A DNA stretch of 64,000 nt, taken from assembly GCF_002778275.1 (NCBI RefSeq), contig NZ_NESG01000005.1:307296-371295 (forward strand). Direction: 5' to 3'. The translations under genes were made by a program, and so were the position numbers. Positions within the stretch are counted from its first letter, which is position 1; each line of letters starts with the position of its first letter. Of the stretch, positions 46,111-54,816 are shown piece after piece. Source of the DNA: Limnohabitans sp. G3-2. Its GTDB lineage: Bacteria > Pseudomonadota > Gammaproteobacteria > Burkholderiales > Burkholderiaceae_C. The notes beneath the pieces were generated by a model. That model was not told where the DNA came from, did not search any database, and saw nothing but the letters and a program-made list of their open reading frames with translations.

Positions 46111-47835
46111 ATGAACGAAAACACCTTTGACTACATCATTGTTGGCGGCGGCACCGCTGGATGCCTGCTGGCCAACCGCCTGAGCGCCGATGCCAGCAAG
46201 CGCGTGCTGTTGATCGAGGCGGGTAAAAAAGACGATTACCACTGGATCCACATCCCCGTGGGCTACCTGTACTGCATTGGCAACCCGCGCACGGATTGGA
46301 TGTACCAAACCGAGCCCACCGAGGGCTTGAACGGGCGCAGCCTGCGCTACCCGCGTGGCAAGGTGCTGGGGGGGTGCTCCAGCATCAACGGCATGATTTA
46401 CATGCGCGGCCAGTCGCGCGACTACGACCAGTGGGCGCAGCTCACCGGCAACGACGCCTGGCGTTGGGACCAGACCCTGCCCTACTTCAAGCTGCACGAA
46501 GACCACTACAACGGCGCCAACGAATTTCACGGGGCCAAAGGGGCCAAGTCTGAACTGCTGGCCCCCACCGACTTGCCCAAGGGCGGTTACCTGCACACCT
46601 TGCGTGGGCGCAACACGGGCGGTGAGTGGCGCATTGAAAAGCAGCGCCTGCGTTGGGACGTGCTGGACGCGTTTTCGCAAGCGGCGCAGCAAGCGGGCAT
46701 TCCGGCCACCGACGACTTCAACCGGGGCAACAACGAAGGCGTGGCGTACTTCGATGTGAACCAGCGCAGCGGTTGGCGCTGGAACACGGCCAAGGCCTTT
46801 CTCAGACCCACCTGCTATGCCCGCGCCAACTTTGAGCTGTGGAACAAAGCGCAAGTTGCCAAACTGATCTTGGAAACCCAAGCCAACGGCGAAAAGCGTT
46901 GCACCGGAGCGCAGGTGTGGACGGGGCTGGAGATGGTGGAAGTCAAAGCCACACAAGAGGTGATTTTGAGTGCGGGCAGCATTGGTTCGGCGCAAATTTT
47001 GCAGCTCTCCGGCATTGGCCCGGCAGCCTTGCTCCAAGGCGTGGGCGTTGAGGTGACACATGACTTGCCCGGCGTGGGCGCCAACCTGCAAGACCACCTG
47101 CAGATCCGCTCGGTGTACAAAGTCAAAGGGGCCAAAACCCTCAACACCTTGGCCAACAGCCTGTGGGGCAAGGCCATGATTGGCATGGAATACGCCTTCA
47201 AACGCTCGGGCCCCATGAGCATGGCACCCAGCCAGTTGGGCGCGTTCACCAAGAGCGATCCATCGCAGGCGCACGCCAACTTGGAGTACCACGTTCAGCC
47301 GCTGAGCCTGGACGCCTTTGGCGAGCCGCTGCACAGCTTCCCGGCCATCACGGCCAGCGTGTGCAACCTCAACCCCAGCAGCCGAGGAACGGTGAACATC
47401 ACCAGCCCAAGCTTTGAAGATGCACCGGCCATTGCCCCCAATTACCTGGCCACGGCCGAAGACCGCAAGGTGGCCGCCGACAGCCTGCGCGTGACGCGCC
47501 GCATCATGGCGCAGGACGCGATGAAGCCCTTCCAGCCCGAAGAGTTCAAGCCTGGCGTGCAGTACCAAACCGACGAAGAGTTGGCCAAGCTGGCGGGGGA
47601 CATCGCCAGCACCATCTTCCACCCGGTGGGCACCACCCGCATGGGGCGAGAAGACGACCCGATGGCGGTGGTCAATGGGCGCTTGCAAGTTCGGGGCGTG
47701 GCAGGCCTGCGTGTGGTCGACGCGGGCGTGATGCCCACCATCACCAGTGGCAACACCAACAGCCCCACGCTCATGATTGCGGAAAAGGCGGCGCAGTGGA
47801 TCGCCGAAGATGCCGCACAACGCACCGGTGCTTGA
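46111..47835 (+). CDS. GMC family FAD-dependent oxidoreductase (choline/alcohol dehydrogenase-like)
   Basis: A 574-residue GMC flavoenzyme oxidising an alcohol. FAD-binding VGGGTAGC lies at residues 11-18, the GMC signature PRGKVLGGCSSINGMIYMRG around 85-105, a second signature (GSIGSAQILQLSGIGP) in the middle, and the active-site His504 (FHPVGTTRMG) and Asn near 548 (GNTNSPTLM). ATG 46111 begins the FAD fold; the upstream in-frame extension is not conserved. The DUF4212 gene follows by a single base. Confidence 0.92.
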   Translation: MNENTFDYIIVGGGTAGCLLANRLSADASKRVLLIEAGKKDDYHWIHIPVGYLYCIGNPRTDWMYQTEPTEGLNGRSLRYPRGKVLGGCSSINGMIYMRGQSRDYDQWAQLTGNDAWRWDQTLPYFKLHEDHYNGANEFHGAKGAKSELLAPTDLPKGGYLHTLRGRNTGGEWRIEKQRLRWDVLDAFSQAAQQAGIPATDDFNRGNNEGVAYFDVNQRSGWRWNTAKAFLRPTCYARANFELWNKAQVAKLILETQANGEKRCTGAQVWTGLEMVEVKATQEVILSAGSIGSAQILQLSGIGPAALLQGVGVEVTHDLPGVGANLQDHLQIRSVYKVKGAKTLNTLANSLWGKAMIGMEYAFKRSGPMSMAPSQLGAFTKSDPSQAHANLEYHVQPLSLDAFGEPLHSFPAITASVCNLNPSSRGTVNITSPSFEDAPAIAPNYLATAEDRKVAADSLRVTRRIMAQDAMKPFQPEEFKPGVQYQTDEELAKLAGDIASTIFHPVGTTRMGREDDPMAVVNGRLQVRGVAGLRVVDAGVMPTITSGNTNSPTLMIAEKAAQWIAEDAAQRTGA

Positions 47836-47836
47836 C

Positions 47837-48094
47837 ATGCCCGCCCGCCTTCGTTTTCGCAAACGGGTGTTGACTGCGGTGCTGTTGGGGATCTGGGTCT
47901 GCGTGAATTTTGTGCTGCCCTTTTTTGCACGCGAGCTGTCGTTCACCGTGGCCGGGTGGCCCCTGCACTTCTGGCTCAGCGCACAAGGCTCGCTGCTGGT
48001 CTTTTTGGCGGTGGTGGTGGTCTATGCCTGGCTGGTGAACCGCTGGGAAGCAGAGGCTTCAGCCGCCGAGCCCGAGCCGCCCCAAGCGCCCTGA
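47837..48094 (+). CDS. DUF4212 protein, small subunit of a solute:sodium symporter
   Basis: An 85-residue two-helix membrane protein (TM about 8-29 and 44-68) with the DUF4212 pattern GWPLHFWLSAQGSLLVFLAVVVVYAW. These normally accompany an SSS-family sodium symporter large subunit; here none follows, and the next gene is on the other strand. ATG 47837 starts one base after the oxidoreductase stop, so it is probably translated by coupling. Confidence 0.82.
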   Translation: MPARLRFRKRVLTAVLLGIWVCVNFVLPFFARELSFTVAGWPLHFWLSAQGSLLVFLAVVVVYAWLVNRWEAEASAAEPEPPQAP

Positions 48095-48102
48095 AACGCG
48101 CA

Positions 48103-48744
48103 TCAGCTGCTGCGCTTGATCCCGACCGCACACCGATCGGGGGCGTGCCAATCGGGTCCGTCAAACCACGCATCGCCTTGCAAATAAGCCCGCAGCATGG
48201 GCAAAGCGTCTTGGCCCCAAAACACTTTGCCATCCACCACGAAGCTGGGCACGCCAAACACGCCTGCGGCAATCGCTTCTTGGCTGTGGGATTGCAAGGC
48301 TTGTTTCACCTGCTCGCCATCGGGTGGCAAAACAGGTGACAGCTCGGCATGCAAGCGCGCCAGTCGCGCCGGGTCTGCCGCATCGAGGCCCGTGCACCAC
48401 ACATGCCGGAAGATTTTTTCACACACAAACCGGTTGGGCTGACCGTCGGACGCGCAAGCACTGGCCAAGCGCAGCACACCCAGAGGGTTGAACGGGTGCG
48501 AAGCGGGCAACTGCAAAGGGGTGCCCTGCTGCTGGGCCAGCCACAAAACTTGGCGGTAGGTCCAATCGCGTTTGCTGGGCATCTCTGCAGGACCCAATTG
48601 GCCATGGTGCTTGAGCAAGGCCGCAAACAACAGGGGTTTGTGCACCACCCGGTGGCTGATGCCCTCCAGCGCCCGCGGCAAGGCGTCAAAGGCCAACCAG
48701 GCGTAGGGCGAGATGAAGTCCAGGTAAAAGGTGATGGTTTTCAT
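48103..48744 (-). CDS. 2-hydroxychromene-2-carboxylate isomerase / DsbA-family (kappa-GST-like) protein
   Basis: A 213-residue thioredoxin-fold protein with the HCCA isomerase start FYLDFISPYAWLAF, where S12 replaces the DsbA cysteine and binds glutathione, and the C-terminal GVFGVPSFVVDGKVFWGQD block. Known relatives act in naphthalene degradation; no naphthalene genes are here, so it may process another aromatic intermediate. It lies downstream of the DUF1289 gene by 18 bases and ends facing the DUF4212 gene. Confidence 0.88.
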   Translation of the reverse strand: MKTITFYLDFISPYAWLAFDALPRALEGISHRVVHKPLLFAALLKHHGQLGPAEMPSKRDWTYRQVLWLAQQQGTPLQLPASHPFNPLGVLRLASACASDGQPNRFVCEKIFRHVWCTGLDAADPARLARLHAELSPVLPPDGEQVKQALQSHSQEAIAAGVFGVPSFVVDGKVFWGQDALPMLRAYLQGDAWFDGPDWHAPDRCAVGIKRSS

Positions 48745-48762
48745 GGTGCAAATGCGCAGGCT

Positions 48763-49029
48763 TCAGCGCTTGGAATTTTCCAGTTCACGGCGCTTTTTCA
48801 AGCGCTCGGGTATCTCAACCCACACCTGGTGCTGCGCCTGCACCGTGGCTCGGCTCCAGCCGCCAATTTCAGGCAGGGTCCGCAAACACCCCTCACACCA
48901 TCCGGCACTGGGGTGCATCAAACACAGCGACATGCAAGGGGAAGGCACCGAGTTCGGCTCAGGGGGTGTGGGCCTGGCCAAATACGCTTGGGCACGCTCG
49001 GCCAATTTGTCCCAGTAATGGTCGTTCAT
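48763..49029 (-). CDS. DUF1289 family protein
   Basis: An 88-residue protein with the DUF1289 cysteine pattern SPCMSLCLMHPSAGWCEGC followed by RTLPEIGGWS. The four cysteines probably bind a metal or cluster. Its ATG overlaps the ybaK-like stop (ATGA). Function is unknown. Confidence 0.85.
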   Translation of the reverse strand: MNDHYWDKLAERAQAYLARPTPPEPNSVPSPCMSLCLMHPSAGWCEGCLRTLPEIGGWSRATVQAQHQVWVEIPERLKKRRELENSKR

Positions 49030-49547
49030 GGGGTCTCACTCGGACATGCGGGCGGTGTTTGCGCCACGTCGGCCACAGGCGCGCGCGTCAACCGTTTCAG
49101 GTCTTCAGGCGCCAAGGGGAACACGGCATGGGGATGTCCAGCAGCCGCCCAAACCACCTCAAACCGCCACAGGTCTTGGTCCAACAAGGTGACCGGTGGG
49201 TTCAGGTGCGCCACGGGCGAGACGCCACCAATGGAAAAGCCGGTTTGCGCTTTCACGAAGTCGGGATCGGCACGGCCAACCTTGCCCACCAGGGCCGAGA
49301 CTTTTTTCTCGTCCACACGCCGGTCGCCCGAGGTGACCACCAACACGGCCACGCCGTCTTCTTGGCGTTTGAAGATCACGCTCTTGGCGATCTGACCCAG
49401 CAAAACACCCAGGCCGTCGGCGGCCTCTTGTGCGGTGCGGGCAGCGCCATCGAGCATGAGCGGCGCGTGGGGGTGATCGGCCGCCTGCAAAAAACCGGCC
49501 ACACGCTGCACACCCTGCGGCAAGGCATGGAGTTCGGCGCCACACAT
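49026..49547 (-). CDS. YbaK/EbsC-family aminoacyl-tRNA deacylase
   Basis: A 173-residue protein of the YbaK/ProX fold, which hydrolyses mischarged aminoacyl-tRNA. Conserved elements are the IAKSVIFKR lysine block, LVVTSGDRRVDEKKV, GFSIGGVSPVAH and the C-terminal WAAAGHPHAVF. It lies 3 bases after mvaB and overlaps DUF1289, so it rides on the leucine-catabolic operon. Confidence 0.87.
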   Translation of the reverse strand: MCGAELHALPQGVQRVAGFLQAADHPHAPLMLDGAARTAQEAADGLGVLLGQIAKSVIFKRQEDGVAVLVVTSGDRRVDEKKVSALVGKVGRADPDFVKAQTGFSIGGVSPVAHLNPPVTLLDQDLWRFEVVWAAAGHPHAVFPLAPEDLKRLTRAPVADVAQTPPACPSETP

Positions 49548-49550
49548 CTC

Positions 49551-50459
49551 TCAGCCTGCCCGCTTGTTGAGGATGGCCTTGGCCACATTGGAGTTGGGCT
49601 TGCGGCCCAGAAAGTCACTGATGAACGCGCCGGCATCCACCAGTTTGTCGAGGTCAATGCCCGTGGCAATGCCCATGCCGTGGAGCATGTAGACCACGTC
49701 CTCGGTCGCCACATTGCCCGTCGCGCCTTTGGCATAGGGGCAGCCCCCCAAACCGGCCACCGAAGACTGGAAGTTCCACACGCCCATTTGCAAAGCGGCC
49801 AAGGTATTGGCCAAAGCTTGGCCATACGTGTCATGAAAATGCCCACAGATGTGGTCGATGTCGAAATGCTGGAGGGTGGCCTCGATGGCGCGCTGCACCT
49901 TGAGCGGTGTGCCCGTGCCAATGGTGTCGGCCATGTCCACGCGCTGCACGCCAATTTGCTTCATCAAACCCGCCAGATGGCTCACGCTCTGGGGCGACAC
50001 ATCCCCCTCATAAGGGCAACCCACGGCGCAACTCATGGCGCCGCGCACGGCGATGCCCGCAGACAGCGCGGCCTGCACCACGGGCGCAAAACGCTCAATG
50101 CTTTCTTCGATGGAGCAATTGATGTTTTTTTGGCTGAAGGCCTGGCTGGCCGCGGCGAACACCACGATTTCGTCGGGGCGCGAGGCGATGGAAGCCTGGT
50201 AACCCACCATATTGGGCGTGAGGACCGAATACAGCACGCCTGACTGGCGCTCAATGCCGGCCATCACCTGCGCGTTGTCGGCCATCTGCGGCACCCACTT
50301 GGGGCTGACGAAGCTGGTGACCTCGATCTCGGTCAGACCTGCGGCTTGCAGGCGGTGCACCAATTCGATCTTCACCGCTGCGGGCACGGGCTGCTTTTCG
50401 TTTTGCAAGCCGTCGCGCGGGCCGACGTCGATGATTTGAACTCGGGAAGGCAGTGACAT
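49551..50459 (-). CDS. mvaB: Hydroxymethylglutaryl-CoA lyase
   Basis: A 302-residue TIM-barrel enzyme that cuts HMG-CoA to acetyl-CoA and acetoacetate, the last step of leucine degradation. VGPRDGLQNE near the N-terminus, CGHFHDTYGQ (metal-binding His pair) and the family signature VAGLGGCPYAKGATGNVATED-type block with its catalytic Cys are present. Start MSLPSRVQI has an AAAGAGAA ribosome-binding site. It works with the mccA/mccB and liuC products in this window. Confidence 0.95.
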   Translation of the reverse strand: MSLPSRVQIIDVGPRDGLQNEKQPVPAAVKIELVHRLQAAGLTEIEVTSFVSPKWVPQMADNAQVMAGIERQSGVLYSVLTPNMVGYQASIASRPDEIVVFAAASQAFSQKNINCSIEESIERFAPVVQAALSAGIAVRGAMSCAVGCPYEGDVSPQSVSHLAGLMKQIGVQRVDMADTIGTGTPLKVQRAIEATLQHFDIDHICGHFHDTYGQALANTLAALQMGVWNFQSSVAGLGGCPYAKGATGNVATEDVVYMLHGMGIATGIDLDKLVDAGAFISDFLGRKPNSNVAKAILNKRAG

Positions 50460-50475
50460 GGGGTTCTCTTTCTGT

Positions 50476-51396
50476 TCAATAGCCGCGCTGTGCATCCACA
50501 ACGCCGTTGATCGCTTGGCCGAGCTGCAAAGCCTGAATTTTGCCAACGATCTGCGCGATGCTTTCTTCGCGCAGGGTGCGGGCCGAGGTGTGCGGCGTGA
50601 CGGTGATTTTCGGGTGATGCCAGAAGGGGTGCGTCAGCGGCAGCGGCTCGGTGCGGAACACATCGAGCATGGCCCCTGACAGGTGGCCGCTGTCGATCAG
50701 GACGATCAGGTCTTCCTCGACCAGGTGCTTGCCCCTGGCCACGTTGATGAGGTAGCCGCCGGCTTGCAATTGCGCGAGCGTGTCTTTGTTCAGAATGTTT
50801 TCGGTCTCGGGTGTGAGTGGCATCAGGTTGACGAGCACGCGCGTGGCCTGCAGGAAATCAGGCAAGCTCTGCGCCCCGCTGAAACAGCGAACGCCGGGCA
50901 GGTCTTTGGGGCTGCGGCTGTAGCCATTGACGGGAAAGTCAAAGACCGCAAGCGCTTTGGCCACGCGCTCGCCCAACACCCCCAAGCCCATCACGCCCAC
51001 GGCGAAGTCAGCCCGGCTGCGGGGTTTGCGGTAAGACCATTTGCCCGCTTGCGTGTCGGCGTCGTAGCCATCGAACTCACGAAAATGCCGAATCACCGCA
51101 TGGCACACGTATTCGGCCATTTGCACAGACATGCCGGCATCGTCCAGGCGCACCACCTTCAGGCTCGGCGGCAGTTTCAGCTGGAGCAAAGCGTCCACAC
51201 CGGCGCCGATGTTGAACAGGGTTTGCAAACCGAGCTGCTCGTCGATGAACTGCTGGGGCGGCGCCCAGACAATGGCGTGGTCGGCAGGTGCGGCGCCAGG
51301 TGCCCAGGCAGACACAGCGGCCTGCGGAAAGGCTTGCTGCAGGCCCTGCACCCAAGGGTCAGGCGACAGGCCTGAGAAACAAACGGTGAGCTTCAT
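50476..51396 (-). CDS. ghrA: Glyoxylate/hydroxypyruvate reductase A (D-2-hydroxyacid dehydrogenase)
   Basis: A 306-residue NAD(P)-dependent dehydrogenase of the GhrA type. The Rossmann loop GVMGLGVLGERVA lies in the middle, NVARGKHLVEEDL carries the catalytic Arg, and the C-terminal TPHTSA supplies the catalytic His. It is unrelated to leucine breakdown but is inserted between mvaB and the REP array that follows mccA. Confidence 0.9.
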   Translation of the reverse strand: MKLTVCFSGLSPDPWVQGLQQAFPQAAVSAWAPGAAPADHAIVWAPPQQFIDEQLGLQTLFNIGAGVDALLQLKLPPSLKVVRLDDAGMSVQMAEYVCHAVIRHFREFDGYDADTQAGKWSYRKPRSRADFAVGVMGLGVLGERVAKALAVFDFPVNGYSRSPKDLPGVRCFSGAQSLPDFLQATRVLVNLMPLTPETENILNKDTLAQLQAGGYLINVARGKHLVEEDLIVLIDSGHLSGAMLDVFRTEPLPLTHPFWHHPKITVTPHTSARTLREESIAQIVGKIQALQLGQAINGVVDAQRGY

Positions 51397-51476
51397 GGGG
51401 CTATTTTGTCAGCAAGCGCCTGACCGGGGTGTCACCAAGGGCAAGGTGGCCTGAACAGGCCCCTCAGTTGGCTTTT

Positions 51477-51902
51477 GTGGGAGCGAGCCCCTGCTCGCGA
51501 ATGCGTTCTCAGGCTGTTCAGCCATTCGGCCGCAGGGGCGGCCTCCCACGAAAGTCCTAGAAACCTCTGCTGCAAATGCCTCCCACATCAGCCTCCCCTT
51601 GTGGGAGCGAGCCCCTGCTCGCAAATGCGTCAGTCTCCCCTTGTGGGAGCGGGCCCCTGCTCGCGAATGCGTCCCCAGGCTGTTCAGCCATTCGGCCGCA
51701 GGGGCGGCCTCCCACAAAAGTCCTTGCAAGCCTCAGCAGGAGATGCCCCCCACATCAGCCTCTTCTTGTAGGAGCGAGCCCCTGCTCGCGAATGTGTCAG
51801 CCTCCCCTTGTGGGAGCGAGCCCCTGCTCGCGAATGAATACTTCTGCTCATGCATGCACACCCAGACCGAACAGCCATTCGGCCGCAGGGGCGGCCTCCC
51901 AC
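51477..51902. repeat. REP/BIME-like array of eight palindromic units
   Basis: Two 27-bp unit types alternate. A units (GTGGGAGCGAGCCCCTGCTC...) lie at 51477-51503, 51601-51627, 51643-51669, 51768-51794 and 51810-51836; B units at 51523-51549, 51689-51715 and 51876-51902. The reverse complement of B equals A except in the hairpin stem, where GCGAGC/GCTCGC is replaced by GGCCGC/GCGGCC with pairing kept. Order is A-B-A-A-B-A-A-B with AAAAGTCC...CAAATGCC spacer motifs. The array fills most of the 614-base gap between ghrA and mccA; 51903-52010 holds decayed spacer copies. Confidence 0.92.
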
Positions 51903-52010
51903 AAAAGTCCTCGCAAGCCTCAGCAGGAGATGCCCCCCACAAAAGTCCTCGCAAACCTCTGCAGCAAATGCCTCCCACAACAGTCACAGCAACCCTCAGT
52001 TGCAAATGCC

Positions 52011-54023
52011 TCACACCGCCAGTTTGAGCAGCTCGGCCCCGTCTGCCACCTGGTCACCCGGGGCGTACAGCAACTCGGCCACCACGCCGTCTTTGGGGGC
52101 ACTGATGGTGTGCTCCATTTTCATGGCTTCCATCACTGCCAGCGGCTGACCGGCTTTGACCTTGTCGCCTGCCTTGACGGCGAAGGACACCACCTTGCCG
52201 GGCATGGGGGCGGTGAGGCGACCGCCTTCTTGCGCGGCTTCGCCCGCATGGGCCAAGGGGTCGAGCACGGTGATGCGGGTCGCGCCCTGGGGCGTGAACA
52301 GGTGTGCGGTTTCACCTTGCCAATCGAGCTGGCTGAAGACCCTCTGGGCATGGCCCCACTGCACCCACAGGCCTGCGCCATCGGCCGCCCATGTCAACAC
52401 ACCAGCAGCCGCGCCATCGCCTTCCAGCGACAGGCTCACCGCGCCGTCGTGCAAGTAGTTCAGACGGGCCGAGCGGGGCTGGTCTTGCCAGACAAATTCA
52501 AAGCGGCGCTGCGCCAAACCGTGCGACTGCCAGCCGTCGCGGCGGCTGAAAGGGTCTGCGCCCTGCAAAGCTTTTTCGGCGTGCAGGGTGTGCGCCACCA
52601 CGGCGGCCACGGCCGCAGCCAAGCCCACGGTTTCTTGTTTGAACAGCACAGCGGTTTCGCGTTGGATCAAGGCCGTGTCGAGCTTGGCGGTGGCAAACGC
52701 CTGGCTGCGCACCACATGGCGCAAGAACTGCACATTGGTGTTCAGGCCCACGATGTGGGTTTGCGCCAAGGCCGTGTCCAGCCGGGCCAGGGCTTGCTCG
52801 CGGCTGTCGCCATGCACGATGAGCTTGGCCACCATGGAGTCGTAAAACGGGCTGATGGTGTCGCCCTCGCGCACCCCATCGTCCACGCGCACCGTGCCAC
52901 GCTCAAAGCTGCTGGCCTGCGGCTTGCGGTAGACCTGCAGCGTACCGGTGGCAGGCAGGAAGTTGTTGTCGGGGTTCTCGGCGCAGATGCGCGCCTCGAT
53001 GGCGTGGCCCTGGATGCGCAGCTGGTCTTGCCGCAAAGGCAGCGGCTCGCCACTGGCCACACGCAACTGCCACTCGACCAGATCCAGCCCCGTGATCGCT
53101 TCGGTCACGGGGTGCTCCACCTGCAGGCGTGTGTTCATCTCCATGAAGAAGAACTTCATGGACTCGGGTTGGTCATAGGCCGTTTGCTCGACGATGAACT
53201 CCACCGTGCCCGCGCCGACGTAGTTCACGGCTTTGGCGGCCGCCATTGCCGCCGCCCCCATTTGCGCACGCAGGGCCTCGGTCATGCCGGGGGCTGGCGC
53301 TTCTTCGAGCACTTTTTGGTGGCGGCGTTGCACCGAGCAGTCGCGCTCGAACAAATACACGCAGTTGCCGTGCGTGTCGCCAAACACCTGGATCTCGATG
53401 TGGCGAGGGCGCTGCACGTATTTTTCAATCAGCACCGCGTCGCTGCCAAAGCTGTTGATGGCTTCGCGCTGGCAACTGGCCAAGGCGGCGGCAAAGTCTT
53501 CGGACTTTTCCACCACGCGCATGCCCTTGCCTCCCCCGCCCGCGCTGGCCTTGATGAGGGCCGGGTAACCGATTTGGTCGGCCTCGCGCTGCAAGAGCGC
53601 CGGGTCTTGGTCTGCGCCGTGGTAACCAGGGACCAAAGGCACACCGGCCGACGCCATCAGCCGCTTGGACTCGGCCTTCAGGCCCATCGCCAAAATGGCC
53701 GATGCGGGCGGGCCGATGAACACCAGACCGGCTGCAGCGCAGGCCTTGGCAAAGTCTTCGTTCTCGCTCAAGAAGCCATAACCGGGGTGCACCGCTTGCG
53801 CACCGGTGTCTTTGGCGGCTTGCAAAATGCGCTCCCAACGCAGGTAGCTGTCTTTGGGGGCCGAGCCGCCCACATGCACCGCTTCGTCGCAAGCCTGCAC
53901 ATGCTTGGCACGGGCGTCGGCGTCTGAGTAGACCGCCACGGTCTGGATGCCCATTCGGCGGGCGGTGGCCGCCACGCGGCAGGCGATCTCGCCACGGTTG
54001 GCGATCAGTATTTTTTTGAACAT
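52011..54023 (-). CDS. mccA: Methylcrotonyl-CoA carboxylase biotin-containing (alpha) subunit
   Basis: A 670-residue biotin carboxylase plus carrier. It has an N-terminal biotin carboxylase domain (KILIANRGEIACRV, GGGGKGMRVV, EMNTRLQVEHPVTE) and a C-terminal biotinyl domain with EAMKMEH, where K635 takes biotin 36 residues from the end. The enzyme carboxylates 3-methylcrotonyl-CoA in leucine degradation. Pairing with mccB, liuC and mvaB favours this over propionyl- or acetyl-CoA carboxylase. ATG 54023 lies 11 bases after liuC. Also called liuD. Confidence 0.92.
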   Translation of the reverse strand: MFKKILIANRGEIACRVAATARRMGIQTVAVYSDADARAKHVQACDEAVHVGGSAPKDSYLRWERILQAAKDTGAQAVHPGYGFLSENEDFAKACAAAGLVFIGPPASAILAMGLKAESKRLMASAGVPLVPGYHGADQDPALLQREADQIGYPALIKASAGGGGKGMRVVEKSEDFAAALASCQREAINSFGSDAVLIEKYVQRPRHIEIQVFGDTHGNCVYLFERDCSVQRRHQKVLEEAPAPGMTEALRAQMGAAAMAAAKAVNYVGAGTVEFIVEQTAYDQPESMKFFFMEMNTRLQVEHPVTEAITGLDLVEWQLRVASGEPLPLRQDQLRIQGHAIEARICAENPDNNFLPATGTLQVYRKPQASSFERGTVRVDDGVREGDTISPFYDSMVAKLIVHGDSREQALARLDTALAQTHIVGLNTNVQFLRHVVRSQAFATAKLDTALIQRETAVLFKQETVGLAAAVAAVVAHTLHAEKALQGADPFSRRDGWQSHGLAQRRFEFVWQDQPRSARLNYLHDGAVSLSLEGDGAAAGVLTWAADGAGLWVQWGHAQRVFSQLDWQGETAHLFTPQGATRITVLDPLAHAGEAAQEGGRLTAPMPGKVVSFAVKAGDKVKAGQPLAVMEAMKMEHTISAPKDGVVAELLYAPGDQVADGAELLKLAV

Positions 54024-54033
54024 GTTTGCTTCC

Positions 54034-54816
54034 TCAAGCCATCCAATGGGGTTTGCGTTTTTGCAAAAAGGACTGCACGCCTTCTTTGCCCTCGGCACTG
54101 GCGCGGATCTCGGCAATGCCCGCCACCGTTTGTGCCACCAGCGCGTCGTTGATCTCGCGTTCGGCCACGTCTTGCACCAGCTTTTTGCAAGCGCGCACGG
54201 CGTGGGGGCTGGCGTTCACCAGCGCCTGCGTCAGCTCAGCCACTTTGGCCTGCAGCGCATCGGCGCTCACCACCTCGTGCACCAGGCCGATGCGGTGCGC
54301 CTCGGCCGCACCAAAGCGTTCGGCCGTCAAAAAGTAGCGGTGTGCCGCACGCGCGCCCATGGCGCGGATCACATAGGGGCTGATGGTGGCGGGGATCAAG
54401 CCCAGCTTGACCTCGCTCAAGCAATAGTTCGCTGTGTCCACGCTCACCGCCATGTCGCACGCGGCGACCAAGCCCATGCCGCCCGCATACACATCGCCTT
54501 GCACGCGGGCAATCGTCGGTTGTGGACAGGCATAAATGGCGCGCAACATGGCCGCCAACTCTCCCGCATCGGCCAGGTTTTCTGCATGCGTGTAATCGGC
54601 CATGCGGCGCATCCAGTTCAGGTCTGCGCCAGCGCAAAAGGCGGGACCCTCGGCAGCCAGCACCACGCAGCGCACGGCGCTGTCCTGGGCCACCGCCAGA
54701 AAAGCGTTTTTCAACTCGGCGATGACTTCGTCGTTGAAGGCGTTGCGCACGTCAGGACGCGACAGCGTGATCGTGTGCACGCCGCCTTGGGTGGAAATTT
54801 TCAGTGCTGTGCTCAT
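54034..54816 (-). CDS. liuC: Enoyl-CoA hydratase/isomerase, probable methylglutaconyl-CoA hydratase
   Basis: A 260-residue crotonase-fold protein with oxyanion-hole segments FCAGADLNWMRRM and GDVYAGGMGLVAACD. The NWM pattern is typical of the 3-methylglutaconyl-CoA hydratases found in liu operons. It hydrates the product of methylcrotonyl-CoA carboxylase to HMG-CoA, feeding mvaB. Its ATG overlaps the dinB-like gene stop by ATGA. Confidence 0.88.
   Translation of the reverse strand: MSTALKISTQGGVHTITLSRPDVRNAFNDEVIAELKNAFLAVAQDSAVRCVVLAAEGPAFCAGADLNWMRRMADYTHAENLADAGELAAMLRAIYACPQPTIARVQGDVYAGGMGLVAACDMAVSVDTANYCLSEVKLGLIPATISPYVIRAMGARAAHRYFLTAERFGAAEAHRIGLVHEVVSADALQAKVAELTQALVNASPHAVRACKKLVQDVAEREINDALVAQTVAGIAEIRASAEGKEGVQSFLQKRKPHWMA

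Noticed and set aside
46060..47946. Minus-strand open frame of 628 codons
   Set aside because: Antisense to the GMC oxidoreductase, which has all its signatures.
51477..51902. CRISPR array
   Set aside because: Units are palindromic, alternate in orientation, and have irregular spacing with related spacers; no cas genes are nearby. It fits REP/BIME elements.
51576..53927. Long plus-strand open frame (783 codons) opposite mccA and the REP array
   Set aside because: It is a shadow of GC-rich codons on the other strand; composition is His/Gln/Gly-heavy with no recognisable domain, while mccA on the minus strand is a full conserved gene.
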